A stretch of 64,000 nucleotides of DNA from Pectinatus haikarae (GTDB lineage Bacteria > Bacillota > Negativicutes > Selenomonadales > Selenomonadaceae). Under the pieces are notes generated by a model, which searched no databases, had not been told where the DNA came from, and worked only from the letters and a program-made list of their open reading frames with translations. The first letter of the stretch is position 1, and every line of letters starts with the position of its first letter. Of this stretch, positions 8,754 to 17,032 are shown piece after piece. The stretch is from NCBI RefSeq assembly GCF_015732185.1, contig NZ_WIQM01000001.1, forward strand, positions 100,105-164,104, given 5' to 3'. A program made the translations under genes and the position numbers.

Positions 8754-9734
8754 ATGAAAAAATTATTTTTGATCTGGGTGTTTTTCCTGTTTATATTTAT
8801 GGCTGCCGCACCATCGATTATTTATGCACAGGCTGGGCAAAATACAACGGGAGAAACAAGCTGGACATGGATAGCTTCAGATGAAAAATATGGTAAATTT
8901 TACGCTCCTGAAAGAGTACGTGTTACAGCCAGAGAAAATGATATTCCCATATGTATTGAAGCATGGATAAAAACTGCCTATACAACTGCAGGCGCGGCTG
9001 AAACTGTTTCCGCGATGGGACTTAAGGAAATTTCAAACCCTGCGTCGCTTAGCTACAGTCTGGCGCTTATTGAAATAAATCCTCAGGGACGGACTTTGGA
9101 TTACAAGCAGGAAATTTTTTATGACAAAGAAGGCAATATTCTGGTTTCGCATAAATATGATCAACCCCGCTTGAAAGAGATAAATTCCCAATCCTTTGAT
9201 GAAAATTTTTATGATGCCATTGTAGATCAAGTATTTGGTCAGGGAGAAACTGCGCGCACTAAAGCCAATGACCGCTGGATTACGTTATGGCGTAAAGTGG
9301 ATGCTGACACAGCTTCGTCTTCAACCGCGGACACAACAACAATACGCAAACGCGGTGATGATGTTTTTGTCTGGATCTGGCAGGAAACTCGCAATAACAG
9401 CACAAGTGCCATAACACAAATCAATTTCTATAAGAAAGTTTTTAGTTTATCAACCTACAGTTACAAAATAACTTCGTATTCCAGTTGGACGCCCGCCGAA
9501 AGATGGAAGGATAATAATGCCTCTTTGACGGGGCAATATGCATCTATTGTTCCTGACAGTAAGGAAGATATGGAAATTCGAATGATAAAGCAGTATGCAG
9601 ATGCCCATCCCGACTGGGTTAATCGTTATCAGACTGCAGGAAGTAAAATAACGGCAGCAAATACTCCTGCAGAAAATCAGCTCCAAACACCTGCGGCAAT
9701 TACGCAGGGTTCCGGTTCGGCAGATACATTATGA
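8754..9734 (+). CDS. Exported protein of unknown function
   Basis: A 326-residue protein with a clear signal peptide (KKLFLIWVFFLFIFMAAAPSIIYAQA, cleavage near residue 26). The mature part is rich in beta-forming and aromatic residues (SWTWIASDEKYGKFYAPERV, RWITLWRKVD, VFVWIWQETRNNS). It has no catalytic motif, lipobox or further membrane segment that I recognise. The RBS is GAGGTGATTG before the ATG. The closing 30 residues are low-complexity (Ala/Thr/Gln). It follows the 7671 gene closely and ends before the large hairpin at 9766. A periplasmic or surface-associated role is inferred only from the signal peptide. Confidence 0.6.
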   Translation: MKKLFLIWVFFLFIFMAAAPSIIYAQAGQNTTGETSWTWIASDEKYGKFYAPERVRVTARENDIPICIEAWIKTAYTTAGAAETVSAMGLKEISNPASLSYSLALIEINPQGRTLDYKQEIFYDKEGNILVSHKYDQPRLKEINSQSFDENFYDAIVDQVFGQGETARTKANDRWITLWRKVDADTASSSTADTTTIRKRGDDVFVWIWQETRNNSTSAITQINFYKKVFSLSTYSYKITSYSSWTPAERWKDNNASLTGQYASIVPDSKEDMEIRMIKQYADAHPDWVNRYQTAGSKITAANTPAENQLQTPAAITQGSGSADTL

Positions 9735-9765
9735 GCACTGAGTTTATTGCTATGTATTAATACAG

Positions 9766-9811
9766 ACAGCCGCAGCGGCCCGTTTTAAACGGGCTGCTGC
9801 GGCTGTGTTTT
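9766..9811. terminator. GC-rich terminator between converging genes
   Basis: A long nested inverted repeat (ACAGCCGCAGC paired with GCTGCGGCTGT, inner GCCCGTTT/AAACGGGC) is followed by GTTTTC on the plus strand. It lies between the plus-strand exported gene and the minus-strand RNase H gene. Confidence 0.82.
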
Positions 9812-9828
9812 CGTATAAGGCTAAAGGC

Positions 9829-10419
9829 TTAAATTCCCAATTCTTTTTTTGCCAGTTTATCGACTAATTCATTGCCGGGTATTCCAGTGTGACCGGCAAC
9901 TTTCTTAAAACGTACGATATCTTTGTAATCCTGCATGAAAGCAGCATATTGAGCAGTCCCTGGAGTATTTGTTTTCCAACGGCCTTGTGCCCATTCCGAA
10001 ATACCTATATAATCGTGGCAAATAATGATTTCATCAATTTTATTCTTTCGGGCCCATTCAGCTGCCTGCATGGCTGCTTCTATCTCTCCCGCGACATTAT
10101 TCATTTTTGCATTTTCGACGGATTGTCCGACGCCGCTGGCTGTGTGAATGAGATCTCCCTTATAATAAACAGCTATTGCCCAGCTGTATTTTCCCGCTAT
10201 ATATGAACCGTCGACATAAGCATAGTGTAGACTTTCTTCATCGGAAGCAGCCAGGGGTTTTTCTGCACCCAAATATGACTCAGCTTCGGGCAGCGTTGCA
10301 AATCCCTTGTAAAGAGCACCGGCAAAATGGTCAATTTGTTCTTTACAAGCTGACCAACTATGAAAAATGCCGGTTTTTCGCCCATTTTTTACAGCATAAA
10401 AATTTTTTTTAGCGGCCAA
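9829..10419 (-). CDS. rnhA: Ribonuclease HI with N-terminal viroplasmin domain
   Basis: Cleaves RNA in RNA-DNA hybrids. Residues 1-50 form the viroplasmin-like hybrid-binding domain (KNFYAVKNGRKTGIFHSWSACKEQI, GFATLPEAESYL). Residues about 65-196 are the type 1 RNase H domain with its acidic set: Asp in YAYVDGSY, Glu in GEIEAAM, Asp in ICHDYIG, and the late His/Asp pair in VAGHTGIPGNELVDKLAKK. The length of 196 residues fits the two-domain form seen in clostridia and other Firmicutes. It is a single gene, with the terminator just downstream. Confidence 0.95.
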   Translation of the reverse strand: MAAKKNFYAVKNGRKTGIFHSWSACKEQIDHFAGALYKGFATLPEAESYLGAEKPLAASDEESLHYAYVDGSYIAGKYSWAIAVYYKGDLIHTASGVGQSVENAKMNNVAGEIEAAMQAAEWARKNKIDEIIICHDYIGISEWAQGRWKTNTPGTAQYAAFMQDYKDIVRFKKVAGHTGIPGNELVDKLAKKELGI

Positions 10420-10493
10420 ATCATTTCTTCCTTCCCTTCTGGGGTATACTCGGCAGTATGTTAATCGCTACTTTTATTGATTTAAGGATGGTA

Positions 10494-11783
10494 TCAATTT
10501 TTTATGGTTTTACCTGTCAATCTTTCGGCACATTTATTTGCCTCATAAATTATTTTTTCTTCGTCAATCGTTGTAAGGAGGCCTTTATCCAGAAGAATTT
10601 TACCATTTACAATAACCGTATCGACCATTGATGCATTAGCAGAATATACAAGCAGTGATATAGCATCATAGCAAGGTGTCCATTGTGTTCCCTGCATGGA
10701 GAAAAGTGTTATATCGGCTTTCATGCCCGGTTCAATTTTGCCAGTATCATTAAGACCTACAGCTTTTGCACCATAGTATGTTCCCATTTGCAGGGCTTTA
10801 AAAGCCGGCACTGCCAGAGGATCAAGAGTAGCAGCTTTGTGGATCAATGCCGTCAGATTTATTTCCTCCAACATATCCAGATTATTATTGCTGGAAGCTC
10901 CATCTGTTCCAAGTCCTACACATATGCCTTTTTCCAATAATTTTTTCACAGGAGCTATTCCGCTGGCAAGTTTCAGATTGCTGCCTGGATTATGAGCGAC
11001 TCTGACATTGTGTTTTTTCATTATGGCAATATCTTCATCGCTGAGGTGAACACAATGCGCAGCTAATACTCCACAGTCTAAAAGACCTATTTTTTCCATT
11101 TGAGCTATTGGCGTTTTAGAATATTTTTCCAGGCATTCTTTTACTTCACCCTCTGTTTCGGCTAAGTGAATATGGATCTGTGCATTATATTTTTGTGCCT
11201 TCTCAATCACTTGCTTAAGAAAATCCGGCGGGCATGTATAAGGCGCATGCGGGCCAAACATGACTGTTATTCTGCCGTCGGCGCTGTTGTTATAATTTTC
11301 AAAAAGAGTGCAGTTTTCCTGCAGCGCAGCCTGACCATTAGGAGCAGCACCAATCATGCCGCGCGATAAAACGGCACGTATACCGGTCTCTTCCACCGCT
11401 TGAGCAACTTTATCCATATCACCATACATGTCAGCAAAAACAGTTGTGCCGGTTTTTATCATTTCTGTGATGCCAAGCATTGCACCCCAGTATATATCAT
11501 CCTTTTTCATCTTTGCTTCAACGGGCCAGATTTTATTTTCCAGCCAATCCATCAGCTTCATATCATCGGCATAACTTCGCAGCAATGTCATAGATACATG
11601 TGTATGTGCGTTAACAAAACCGGGAACAGCCAACTTACCCTGTCCGTCTATAGTAGTATTGGCAGTAAAAGTTTCGGGAATTGTACCAATGGCGAAAATA
11701 ATATCATTTTTGACAGCAATATTGGTTTTTTTGGCAGTGCCATTGGGAAAAACAGTAAGTACATTTTTTATTAAGATATTCAT
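10494..11783 (-). CDS. mtaD: 5-methylthioadenosine/S-adenosylhomocysteine deaminase-type amidohydrolase
   Basis: An amidohydrolase-superfamily zinc deaminase of about 429 residues. Metal and catalytic motifs: VNAHTHVSMTLLR (HxH), the HIHLAETEGE strand, AAHCVHLSDEDI and GLGTDGASSNNNLDM (metal Asp). This subfamily deaminates MTA and SAH to the inosine forms. The upstream frame adds six residues (starting at 11801), but the ATG at 11783 begins the usual sequence MNILIKNV. Neither start has a strong ribosome site. It is the last gene of the unit mtnP-type, ahcY-type, mtaD (all on the minus strand), a cluster for recycling the by-products of SAM. Confidence 0.88.
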   Translation of the reverse strand: MNILIKNVLTVFPNGTAKKTNIAVKNDIIFAIGTIPETFTANTTIDGQGKLAVPGFVNAHTHVSMTLLRSYADDMKLMDWLENKIWPVEAKMKKDDIYWGAMLGITEMIKTGTTVFADMYGDMDKVAQAVEETGIRAVLSRGMIGAAPNGQAALQENCTLFENYNNSADGRITVMFGPHAPYTCPPDFLKQVIEKAQKYNAQIHIHLAETEGEVKECLEKYSKTPIAQMEKIGLLDCGVLAAHCVHLSDEDIAIMKKHNVRVAHNPGSNLKLASGIAPVKKLLEKGICVGLGTDGASSNNNLDMLEEINLTALIHKAATLDPLAVPAFKALQMGTYYGAKAVGLNDTGKIEPGMKADITLFSMQGTQWTPCYDAISLLVYSANASMVDTVIVNGKILLDKGLLTTIDEEKIIYEANKCAERLTGKTIKN

Positions 11784-11833
11784 TTTATTTTCCGCTTTCA
11801 TATTTAAATTAACATGTAAATTGATATAAATGA

Positions 11834-11856
11834 GGCCCTGCAGTTATTACAGGGCC
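11834..11856. other. Small hairpin between ahcY and mtaD
   Basis: A 7-bp perfect stem (GGCCCTG/CAGGGCC) with a 9-base loop lies just after the ahcY stop. There is no real U tract on either side, so it may trim or attenuate the message rather than end it. Confidence 0.35.
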
Positions 11857-11874
11857 CCTGAGGAATATGGACGA

Positions 11875-13116
11875 TCAAGCCTGGTGAAGATACCTGTGCT
11901 GCTCATCCGAAAGTTTATCGATATTGATATTCAGCGAATTCAACTTGATCTGAGCTAATTTGATATTTATTTCATTTGGCATCAAATGAACTTTATTTTC
12001 CAGAGAATGATGATTTTCTAAAATATGCAATGCCGAGAAAAATTGTACGCCGAATGAGAGATCCATTATTTCGGCAGGATGTCCGTCTCCGGCAGCAAGA
12101 TTTACTAAACGTCCTTCTGCCAGAAGGTAAAGTTTTCTGCCGTCTTTTTGTTTATACTCTTCAATATTTTTACGAACGGTTCTTTTGGACACGGCATTGG
12201 ACATGAGGTCAATCTTATTTATTTCCACATCAAAATGACCTGAATTAGCTAATACAGCGCCATTTTTCATAACAGCAAAATGTTCTTTTGTTATTATATC
12301 CTTGCAGCCGGTAAGTGTCAGAAAAATATCACCTATCTTGGCGGCTTCCTGCATCGGCATAACCCTAAAACCGTCAAATACGGCTTCAACAGCCTTGATA
12401 GGGTCTATTTCGGTAATAATAACTTTTGCACCCAATCCTTTTGCACGCATTGCCGCACCTTTGCCGCACCAGCCATAACCGGATATTACGACATTTTTGC
12501 CTGCTATGACGAGATTTGTCGTACGCATTATTCCGTCCCACGTAGATTGTCCTGTGCCATAACGATTATCGAACAAATACTTGCAATATGCGTCATTGGC
12601 GGCTATCATCGGAAATTTCAGCTTCCCAGTATCAGCGAGTGCACGCAGACGAATGACACCGGTAGTCGTCTCTTCACTGCCTCCTATGATTTTGTCGGCG
12701 AGATCTGCACGATCACCATGCAGATGGGCGACGAGATCACCGCCGTCATCTATGATGATATCAGGCTTCGTATCAAGAGCCTTATTGATAAACATATCAT
12801 ATTCTTTGTCAGTACAGCCATGCCATGCAAAAACACTGGCTCCTTCTTCGACCAAAGCGGCGGCTACATCGTCCTGTGTTGAAAGCGGATTGCTGCCGGT
12901 GATTGCCAGCTGCGCTCCTGCGTGCATAAATACGAGCCCCAAATATGCCGTTTTGGCTTCCAAGTGCATCGTAATAACCAATTTTTTACCGGCAAAGGGT
13001 TTGCTTTTTGAAAACACAGCATCAATATGATTTAATACAGGCATAAAATTCTTTACCCATTCTATTTTATCGTGTCCTGACGGTGCAAGCTTAATATCGC
13101 GTATCATCGATTCCAT
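11875..13116 (-). CDS. ahcY: Adenosylhomocysteinase family enzyme (possibly S-inosylhomocysteine hydrolase)
   Basis: A 413-residue NAD-dependent hydrolase that splits S-adenosyl- or S-inosyl-homocysteine into nucleoside and homocysteine. The Rossmann motif is VISGYGWCGKGAAMRAKGLGAKVIITEID, and the C-terminal Tyr-containing end is HRYLHQA. It is the short form that lacks the insertion of the plant/proteobacterial enzymes, as in Thermotoga and archaea. The nucleoside-side motif reads H51-L-E-A-K-T56 instead of the usual HxTxET/QT, so the adenine-contacting Glu/Gln is a Lys here. With an SAH deaminase in the same operon, hydrolysis of S-inosylhomocysteine is a reasonable alternative. RBS is AGGAGGAATT. 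Confidence 0.88.
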   Translation of the reverse strand: MESMIRDIKLAPSGHDKIEWVKNFMPVLNHIDAVFSKSKPFAGKKLVITMHLEAKTAYLGLVFMHAGAQLAITGSNPLSTQDDVAAALVEEGASVFAWHGCTDKEYDMFINKALDTKPDIIIDDGGDLVAHLHGDRADLADKIIGGSEETTTGVIRLRALADTGKLKFPMIAANDAYCKYLFDNRYGTGQSTWDGIMRTTNLVIAGKNVVISGYGWCGKGAAMRAKGLGAKVIITEIDPIKAVEAVFDGFRVMPMQEAAKIGDIFLTLTGCKDIITKEHFAVMKNGAVLANSGHFDVEINKIDLMSNAVSKRTVRKNIEEYKQKDGRKLYLLAEGRLVNLAAGDGHPAEIMDLSFGVQFFSALHILENHHSLENKVHLMPNEINIKLAQIKLNSLNINIDKLSDEQHRYLHQA

Positions 13117-13168
13117 TTAATAAAATTCCTCCTAATATGATAGATAGAGATAGACTTTGACTTATCAG

Positions 13169-13966
13169 TCAGATATTAAATCCGCCGAACTCAGCAATGG
13201 TGCTGGCACAATGACATTCTTCTTTTACACTTGTCAATAGTTCGATGGATTTCATTATAAGATTTTTGATATTGGCACCATTTTTTTCCATAGTGGCGAC
13301 TACCTCTGCATGTGTAAGAGGTGTTTGTGATATACCGGCGGCCTGATTTGTAACCATTGAAACTGTCGCGTAGCACATTTCTGCTTCATGTGCTAAAGTC
13401 ACCTCTGGTACATTAGTCATACCGACGAGATCACCGCCGAATCTGGCATACATTTTTATCTCGGCGGGAGTTTCAAATCGGGGGCCTTCCGTGCACACGT
13501 ATGTGCCGCCCATATGTGCTGTTATTCCCAATTCGCCTGCAGCTTTCTTTAAAACCTGGCGCAGATGCGGGCAATATGGTTCGCTGACATCAGCGTGCAC
13601 CACTTTACCGTCTTTTCCTTCAAAGAAAGTAGTGATGCGGCTTTTAGTAAAATCAAGGAACTGATCAATAAGAACAAAATCTCCCGGTTTCATGGATGGA
13701 TTCAAAGAACCGACAGCTGTTGTTGCAAAAATTTTTTTTACACCAATCTTTTTAATAGCCCATATATTGGCGCGATAATTAATTTTATGTGGCGGAATAG
13801 AGTGATGACTGCCGTGGCGGGGAATAAATGCCACTTCCACCCCATTATAAATACCTGTTTTAAAACTTACCTCGCCAAAGGGAGTGGTAATGCTGTCATC
13901 ATGTATATCAGTCAAGATCGAGGGATCATAAACTCCGGTTCCGCCAATTATGGCAATTTCTGGCAT
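13169..13966 (-). CDS. MTA/MTI phosphorylase family protein
   Basis: A 265-residue trimeric purine nucleoside phosphorylase-type enzyme (PNP/MTAP family). Phosphate-site and substrate motifs: IIGGTGVYDP, FIPRHGSHHSIPPHKINYRANIWA, TTAVGSLNP, CTEGPRFETPAEI and GMTNVPEVTLA. Enzymes specific for methylthioadenosine carry an Asp pair near the base (a DYD-type motif). This protein has T206-N-Q-A-A-G211 there, closer to 6-oxopurine users such as the Pseudomonas methylthioinosine phosphorylase. It is therefore probably an MTI phosphorylase working after the deaminase MtaD encoded two genes later. RBS AGGAGG precedes the ATG. It is the first gene of the SAM-salvage part, after surE. Confidence 0.85.
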   Translation of the reverse strand: MPEIAIIGGTGVYDPSILTDIHDDSITTPFGEVSFKTGIYNGVEVAFIPRHGSHHSIPPHKINYRANIWAIKKIGVKKIFATTAVGSLNPSMKPGDFVLIDQFLDFTKSRITTFFEGKDGKVVHADVSEPYCPHLRQVLKKAAGELGITAHMGGTYVCTEGPRFETPAEIKMYARFGGDLVGMTNVPEVTLAHEAEMCYATVSMVTNQAAGISQTPLTHAEVVATMEKNGANIKNLIMKSIELLTSVKEECHCASTIAEFGGFNI

Positions 13967-14031
13967 AGTATAGCCTCCTGATTTTTTATTATTACATGCT
14001 AATCCTTTTTAGTGAATAAATGAATTAAAAT

Positions 14032-14778
14032 TCATTTATCAAGCAATAAATCCTGCAGAAGCTTTTTATTAGTCCGTCCTATTTTTAGCGGATTTATAGA
14101 GACAAACCCGTTATGAATAGCCCAAATATCACTGCCTTCAATGTTACCGGCATCGTTTGGTGTTCCATTCATGTAATAACATGTTTCGCCCTGTTCGTCT
14201 GTTTCAGCGGCATATTCATTATGGTATGTGCGGCGTCCCTGCTTTGTATAGCGAAAAATATCTGCTCTGTCAGAAATTTTTTTTGGAAAATTTATATTAT
14301 ACATATACGGTTTTTCTCTTCTTAATGCAGGCAGTTTTTGCCTGAAGATTTCTGCGACCTCGGTAAAGCTGAGCTCAGAATTGACCACTCGTGATACGGC
14401 TATAGAGAAAATGCCGTGCAGATGGCCCTCCATAGCGGCACCGACTGTGCCTGAATACAATACATCCGTTCCCAAATTGCCGCCGTCATTTATGCCAGAT
14501 ATTATGATATCGGGCAGGTCGTTTTCATACAAAACTTCGGTAGCCAGTTTTGTACAATCGGCAGGTGTGCCATAAACCTTATATGCTTCAACAGGTAGTT
14601 GGAAATCGACTCTTTTTACTTTTATTCGGCTATGTGCTGACAGGGCCTGCGACATCCCGCTTTGCTGCACTGCCGGTGCGACTATACGCAGATCATAATT
14701 ATCTGTTAAAACTTCTGCCATTGCATAAAGCCCCTGTGCATCAATTCCGTCGTCATTGACTAGTAAAATTTTTTCCAT
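14032..14778 (-). CDS. surE: 5'/3'-nucleotidase SurE
   Basis: A 248-residue metal-dependent survival protein that dephosphorylates nucleoside monophosphates (and short polyphosphates in some species). The N-terminal MEKILLVNDDGIDAQGL carries the metal Asp-Asp pair; SGINDGGNLGTDVLYSGTVGAAMEG and the VYGTPADCTKLA loop are also family hallmarks. The C-terminal swap region ends ISINPLKIGRTN-like (VSINPLKIG). It starts 5 bases after queE on the same strand and leads into the SAM by-product genes, where a nucleotidase would fit purine recycling. Confidence 0.95.
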   Translation of the reverse strand: MEKILLVNDDGIDAQGLYAMAEVLTDNYDLRIVAPAVQQSGMSQALSAHSRIKVKRVDFQLPVEAYKVYGTPADCTKLATEVLYENDLPDIIISGINDGGNLGTDVLYSGTVGAAMEGHLHGIFSIAVSRVVNSELSFTEVAEIFRQKLPALRREKPYMYNINFPKKISDRADIFRYTKQGRRTYHNEYAAETDEQGETCYYMNGTPNDAGNIEGSDIWAIHNGFVSINPLKIGRTNKKLLQDLLLDK

Positions 14779-14782
14779 AAAT

Positions 14783-15490
14783 TCACCTTTGCCCCATCAT
14801 GATATGTGTTTGGCCTATTACACGGACATCATCTATCTTTTCCATTGCGAGACTTTGCCATTCAAGCATTTTCCCCGGAGAGGGCTTTGTATAGATACCA
14901 TATGGTGTGATAGGCTGTAAAATCAGCATGATATTTTTATCTGTCCCGCTTAATAAATTTATGGCTTTTTTAAAATCGTTCAAGGAAGTTTCCTGAGCGA
15001 TAACTATCTTAACATACACATCTTTTTGCCGGGCTATGTGCAAAAAATCCGCGTGCTGTTGCCAAAGCTCCGTATGTACTGCATCCGGCATTTTAAAATC
15101 CATACTTATAATGGAGATATTATTGATAACTTTTGATAATTCTTCGGGCAAAGAACCGTTTGTTTCTAAAAAAAATGGCAGATTGATATGTTTGGCCATT
15201 TCGTTGATGAAAGCTGTGTGCAAAAGGGGCTCACCGCCGGTAAGACTGATGGAATGATGCCTTTTCAGAAGAATTTTTTGTATATAGGGAAGAATATCAG
15301 TTAACTCGACAGGATTTAATAAAGTTGCCTCATTTTCAAGATCACAGTTTTCAGAATGAAGAATATCATTTGTATCACAGTAACCGCAATCAAGATTACA
15401 GCCGGCAAAGCGAATGAAAAGCTGACGGCAGCCAGCATATTTTCCCTCACCCTGTATAGAGGAAAATATCTCACTTATCGGTGCATGCAA
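14783..15490 (-). CDS. queE: 7-carboxy-7-deazaguanine synthase
   Basis: A radical-SAM enzyme that rearranges carboxytetrahydropterin to 7-carboxy-7-deazaguanine in queuosine synthesis. The iron-sulfur motif is [14 protein letters not shown] (CxxxCxxC). [16 protein letters not shown] at the start and LTGGEPLL are also typical. The open frame continues to 15562, but the family N-terminus and a strong GGAGG at 15498-15502 point to a TTG start at 15490, two bases beyond the queD stop. The protein is then about 235 residues, the normal size. QueD, whose product is its substrate, is immediately upstream. Confidence 0.93.
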   Translation of the reverse strand: MHAPISEIFSSIQGEGKYAGCRQLFIRFAGCNLDCGYCDTNDILHSENCDLENEATLLNPVELTDILPYIQKILLKRHHSISLTGGEPLLHTAFINEMAKHINLPFFLETNGSLPEELSKVINNISIISMDFKMPDAVHTELWQQHADFLHIARQKDVYVKIVIAQETSLNDFKKAINLLSGTDKNIMLILQPITPYGIYTKPSPGKMLEWQSLAMEKIDDVRVIGQTHIMMGQR

Positions 15491-15492
15491 TT

Positions 15493-15870
15493 TTATGCCT
15501 CCTCGTAATATAATGCCGCTGATTTTTCTGTTTCCCATACTTTTACAAATTTCACACGGCATTTTCCTTTTATATTTTCATGCTCGCTTAGTCTATGATA
15601 TAAATAAGCAGCAATATTTTCTGCTGATGGATTTGAGGACAAGAACGGCTCCAATTCATTAAGATAATGATGGTCAAATTCGCCGATAATCTCTCTGAGG
15701 GCACCTTTCAATTTTTTAAAATCAATAAGCATACCCAACTCATCAAGTTTGCTGCCATATACTACTGCTTCAACTATCCAGTTGTGTCCGTGCAGATTAT
15801 CGCATTTCCCGGGATAACCAATAATGCGGTGGGCTGCGCCAAAATCATTTTTTACTGATAACTCAAACAT
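15493..15870 (-). CDS. queD: 6-carboxytetrahydropterin synthase
   Basis: A 125-residue tunnelling-fold enzyme that converts dihydroneopterin triphosphate to 6-carboxy-5,6,7,8-tetrahydropterin. Zinc ligands and the catalytic Cys are visible: AAHRI, then [13 protein letters not shown] (Cys and HxH). EFDHHYLNE and the C-terminal [12 protein letters not shown] complete the family pattern. RBS CAGGAGG precedes the ATG, and a TATAAT-like box (minus strand, about 15904-15909) lies a short distance upstream. It leads the queD-queE-surE run. Confidence 0.95.
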   Translation of the reverse strand: MFELSVKNDFGAAHRIIGYPGKCDNLHGHNWIVEAVVYGSKLDELGMLIDFKKLKGALREIIGEFDHHYLNELEPFLSSNPSAENIAAYLYHRLSEHENIKGKCRVKFVKVWETEKSAALYYEEA

Positions 15871-15988
15871 TTTTTACCTCCTGACAACCTCACTACATAA
15901 AATTATAACATAAATAGGTTCTTATTTCAGGTAGAGTTTATATTCCATGTAATAAAAAAATATTGTATATAGGGGATTTTATGATATA

Positions 15989-16032
15989 AAAAACTTCCAA
16001 ACCACTTGATCTGAATTGGTTTGGAAGTTTTT
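15989..16032 (-). terminator. Terminator of the deoxyribose-type operon
   Basis: A 16-bp perfect inverted repeat (AAAAACTTCCAAACCA and its complement) with a 12-base loop, downstream of the ribokinase-family gene. The T run needed for the minus-strand transcript lies in the outer stem and flank. Confidence 0.82.
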
Positions 16033-16100
16033 GACGCATTATCATTTTGGGAGAAGACATTATTACAGTAATAATACAGCTGAAATGAAATTACACGATA

Positions 16101-17021
16101 CTATTTATGAGCTGCTAAAAATTTTTGGACTTCTTGATAAGAAGGATATGATTTTTGGGTGCCTTTTTTTGTGACACTCAAAGCCGAGAATGCGCTGGCT
16201 TCGTACATTGATGCTAAAATATCATTGCTTTTTACGTAACAGCTGGCAAAACATCCTATGAAAGCATCCCCGGCACCGGATGAATCAACAGAGTCAACAG
16301 AAAAAGCATTTAAACGATGGACGGAGTCTTTAATCACCCACATTGAACCTCTTGCCCCCATCGTGACAATAATATTTTTTATGCCTTTTTCCACCAGCGA
16401 AATTGCCGCTTTCTTTATATTTATGTCAGTATCTACGGGCCTTTTTGTGATAAATTCAAGTTCTGTTTCATTGGGAACAAAAAAATCACATTCTTTAATT
16501 TTTTCAATGTCAAGCTTTGCGTTTGCAGGTGCCGGATTGAGCAGCACTCTGATACCATTTTTAATGGCAAACTGTACAGCATAATATACGGTATCAAGAT
16601 TGACTTCCAATTGCAGAATTATGAGACTGCATTTTTTCAGATGGTCAGCCGCTTTATGAATATCTTCGGGCAAAAGATATTCATTAGCTCCTTTTATGAT
16701 CAGTATTCTGTTTTGTCCTGAGGAATCCACAAATATGGGAGCTACACCACTGGATATATTCTTTACCCGTTCGACAAAAGTAGTATCTATATTGTAATGT
16801 TTAAAATTATTTATAGTATTATCAGCGAATATGTCATCACCTACCTTTGTTAATATCATCACATCACTGCCATAGGATGCGGCAGCTACGGCCTGGTTGG
16901 CACCCTTTCCGCCGCATCCTATGGAGAATTCGGGAGCTTCCAATGTTTCCCCGTCTATAGGCATTCTGTCTATATAGGAAATTAAGTCTACCATATTAGA
17001 ACCAATAACTGCTATTTTCAA
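16101..17021 (-). CDS. Ribokinase-family sugar kinase (deoxyribokinase candidate)
   Basis: A 306-residue PfkB-fold kinase. The N-terminal GSNMVDLISYIDRMPIDGETL and GCGGKGANQAVAAASYGS match ribokinase. The C-terminal VDSSGAGDAFIGCFAS holds the catalytic Asp and anion hole. The start is a TTG with AAGGAG seven bases before it. In Salmonella the deoQKPX locus uses a RbsK paralogue (DeoK) to make 2-deoxyribose-5-phosphate; the company here (deoC, FucP-like permease, DUF4432 protein) suggests the same job, although ribose as substrate cannot be excluded from sequence alone. It is the last gene of the operon. Confidence 0.85.
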   Translation of the reverse strand: MKIAVIGSNMVDLISYIDRMPIDGETLEAPEFSIGCGGKGANQAVAAASYGSDVMILTKVGDDIFADNTINNFKHYNIDTTFVERVKNISSGVAPIFVDSSGQNRILIIKGANEYLLPEDIHKAADHLKKCSLIILQLEVNLDTVYYAVQFAIKNGIRVLLNPAPANAKLDIEKIKECDFFVPNETELEFITKRPVDTDINIKKAAISLVEKGIKNIIVTMGARGSMWVIKDSVHRLNAFSVDSVDSSGAGDAFIGCFASCYVKSNDILASMYEASAFSALSVTKKGTQKSYPSYQEVQKFLAAHK

Positions 17022-17032
17022 AAGTTTTCTCC

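Noticed and set aside
10683..11774. Plus-strand Cys/His-rich frames opposite the deaminase gene
   Set aside because: Shadow frames of mtaD; the His and Cys content comes from the codon mirror of the coding strand.
12280..13030. Long plus-strand frames (200 and 149 codons) opposite the SAH-hydrolase-type gene
   Set aside because: They are antisense to a clearly coding gene, have no ribosome site and their products have no domain; they are shadow frames.
13967..14040. SAM-sensing riboswitch or terminator in front of the phosphorylase gene
   Set aside because: The gap is about 65 bases. The A/T palindrome ATAAATGAATT...AATTCATTTAT overlaps the surE stop codon region but lacks a GC stem and T run, and no aptamer core fits.
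15871..15990. preQ1 riboswitch before queD
   Set aside because: The leader between the TATAAT-like box and the queD start is only about 30 bases, and I could not fit the class I stem plus A-rich tail. No other queuosine-related aptamer was visible.
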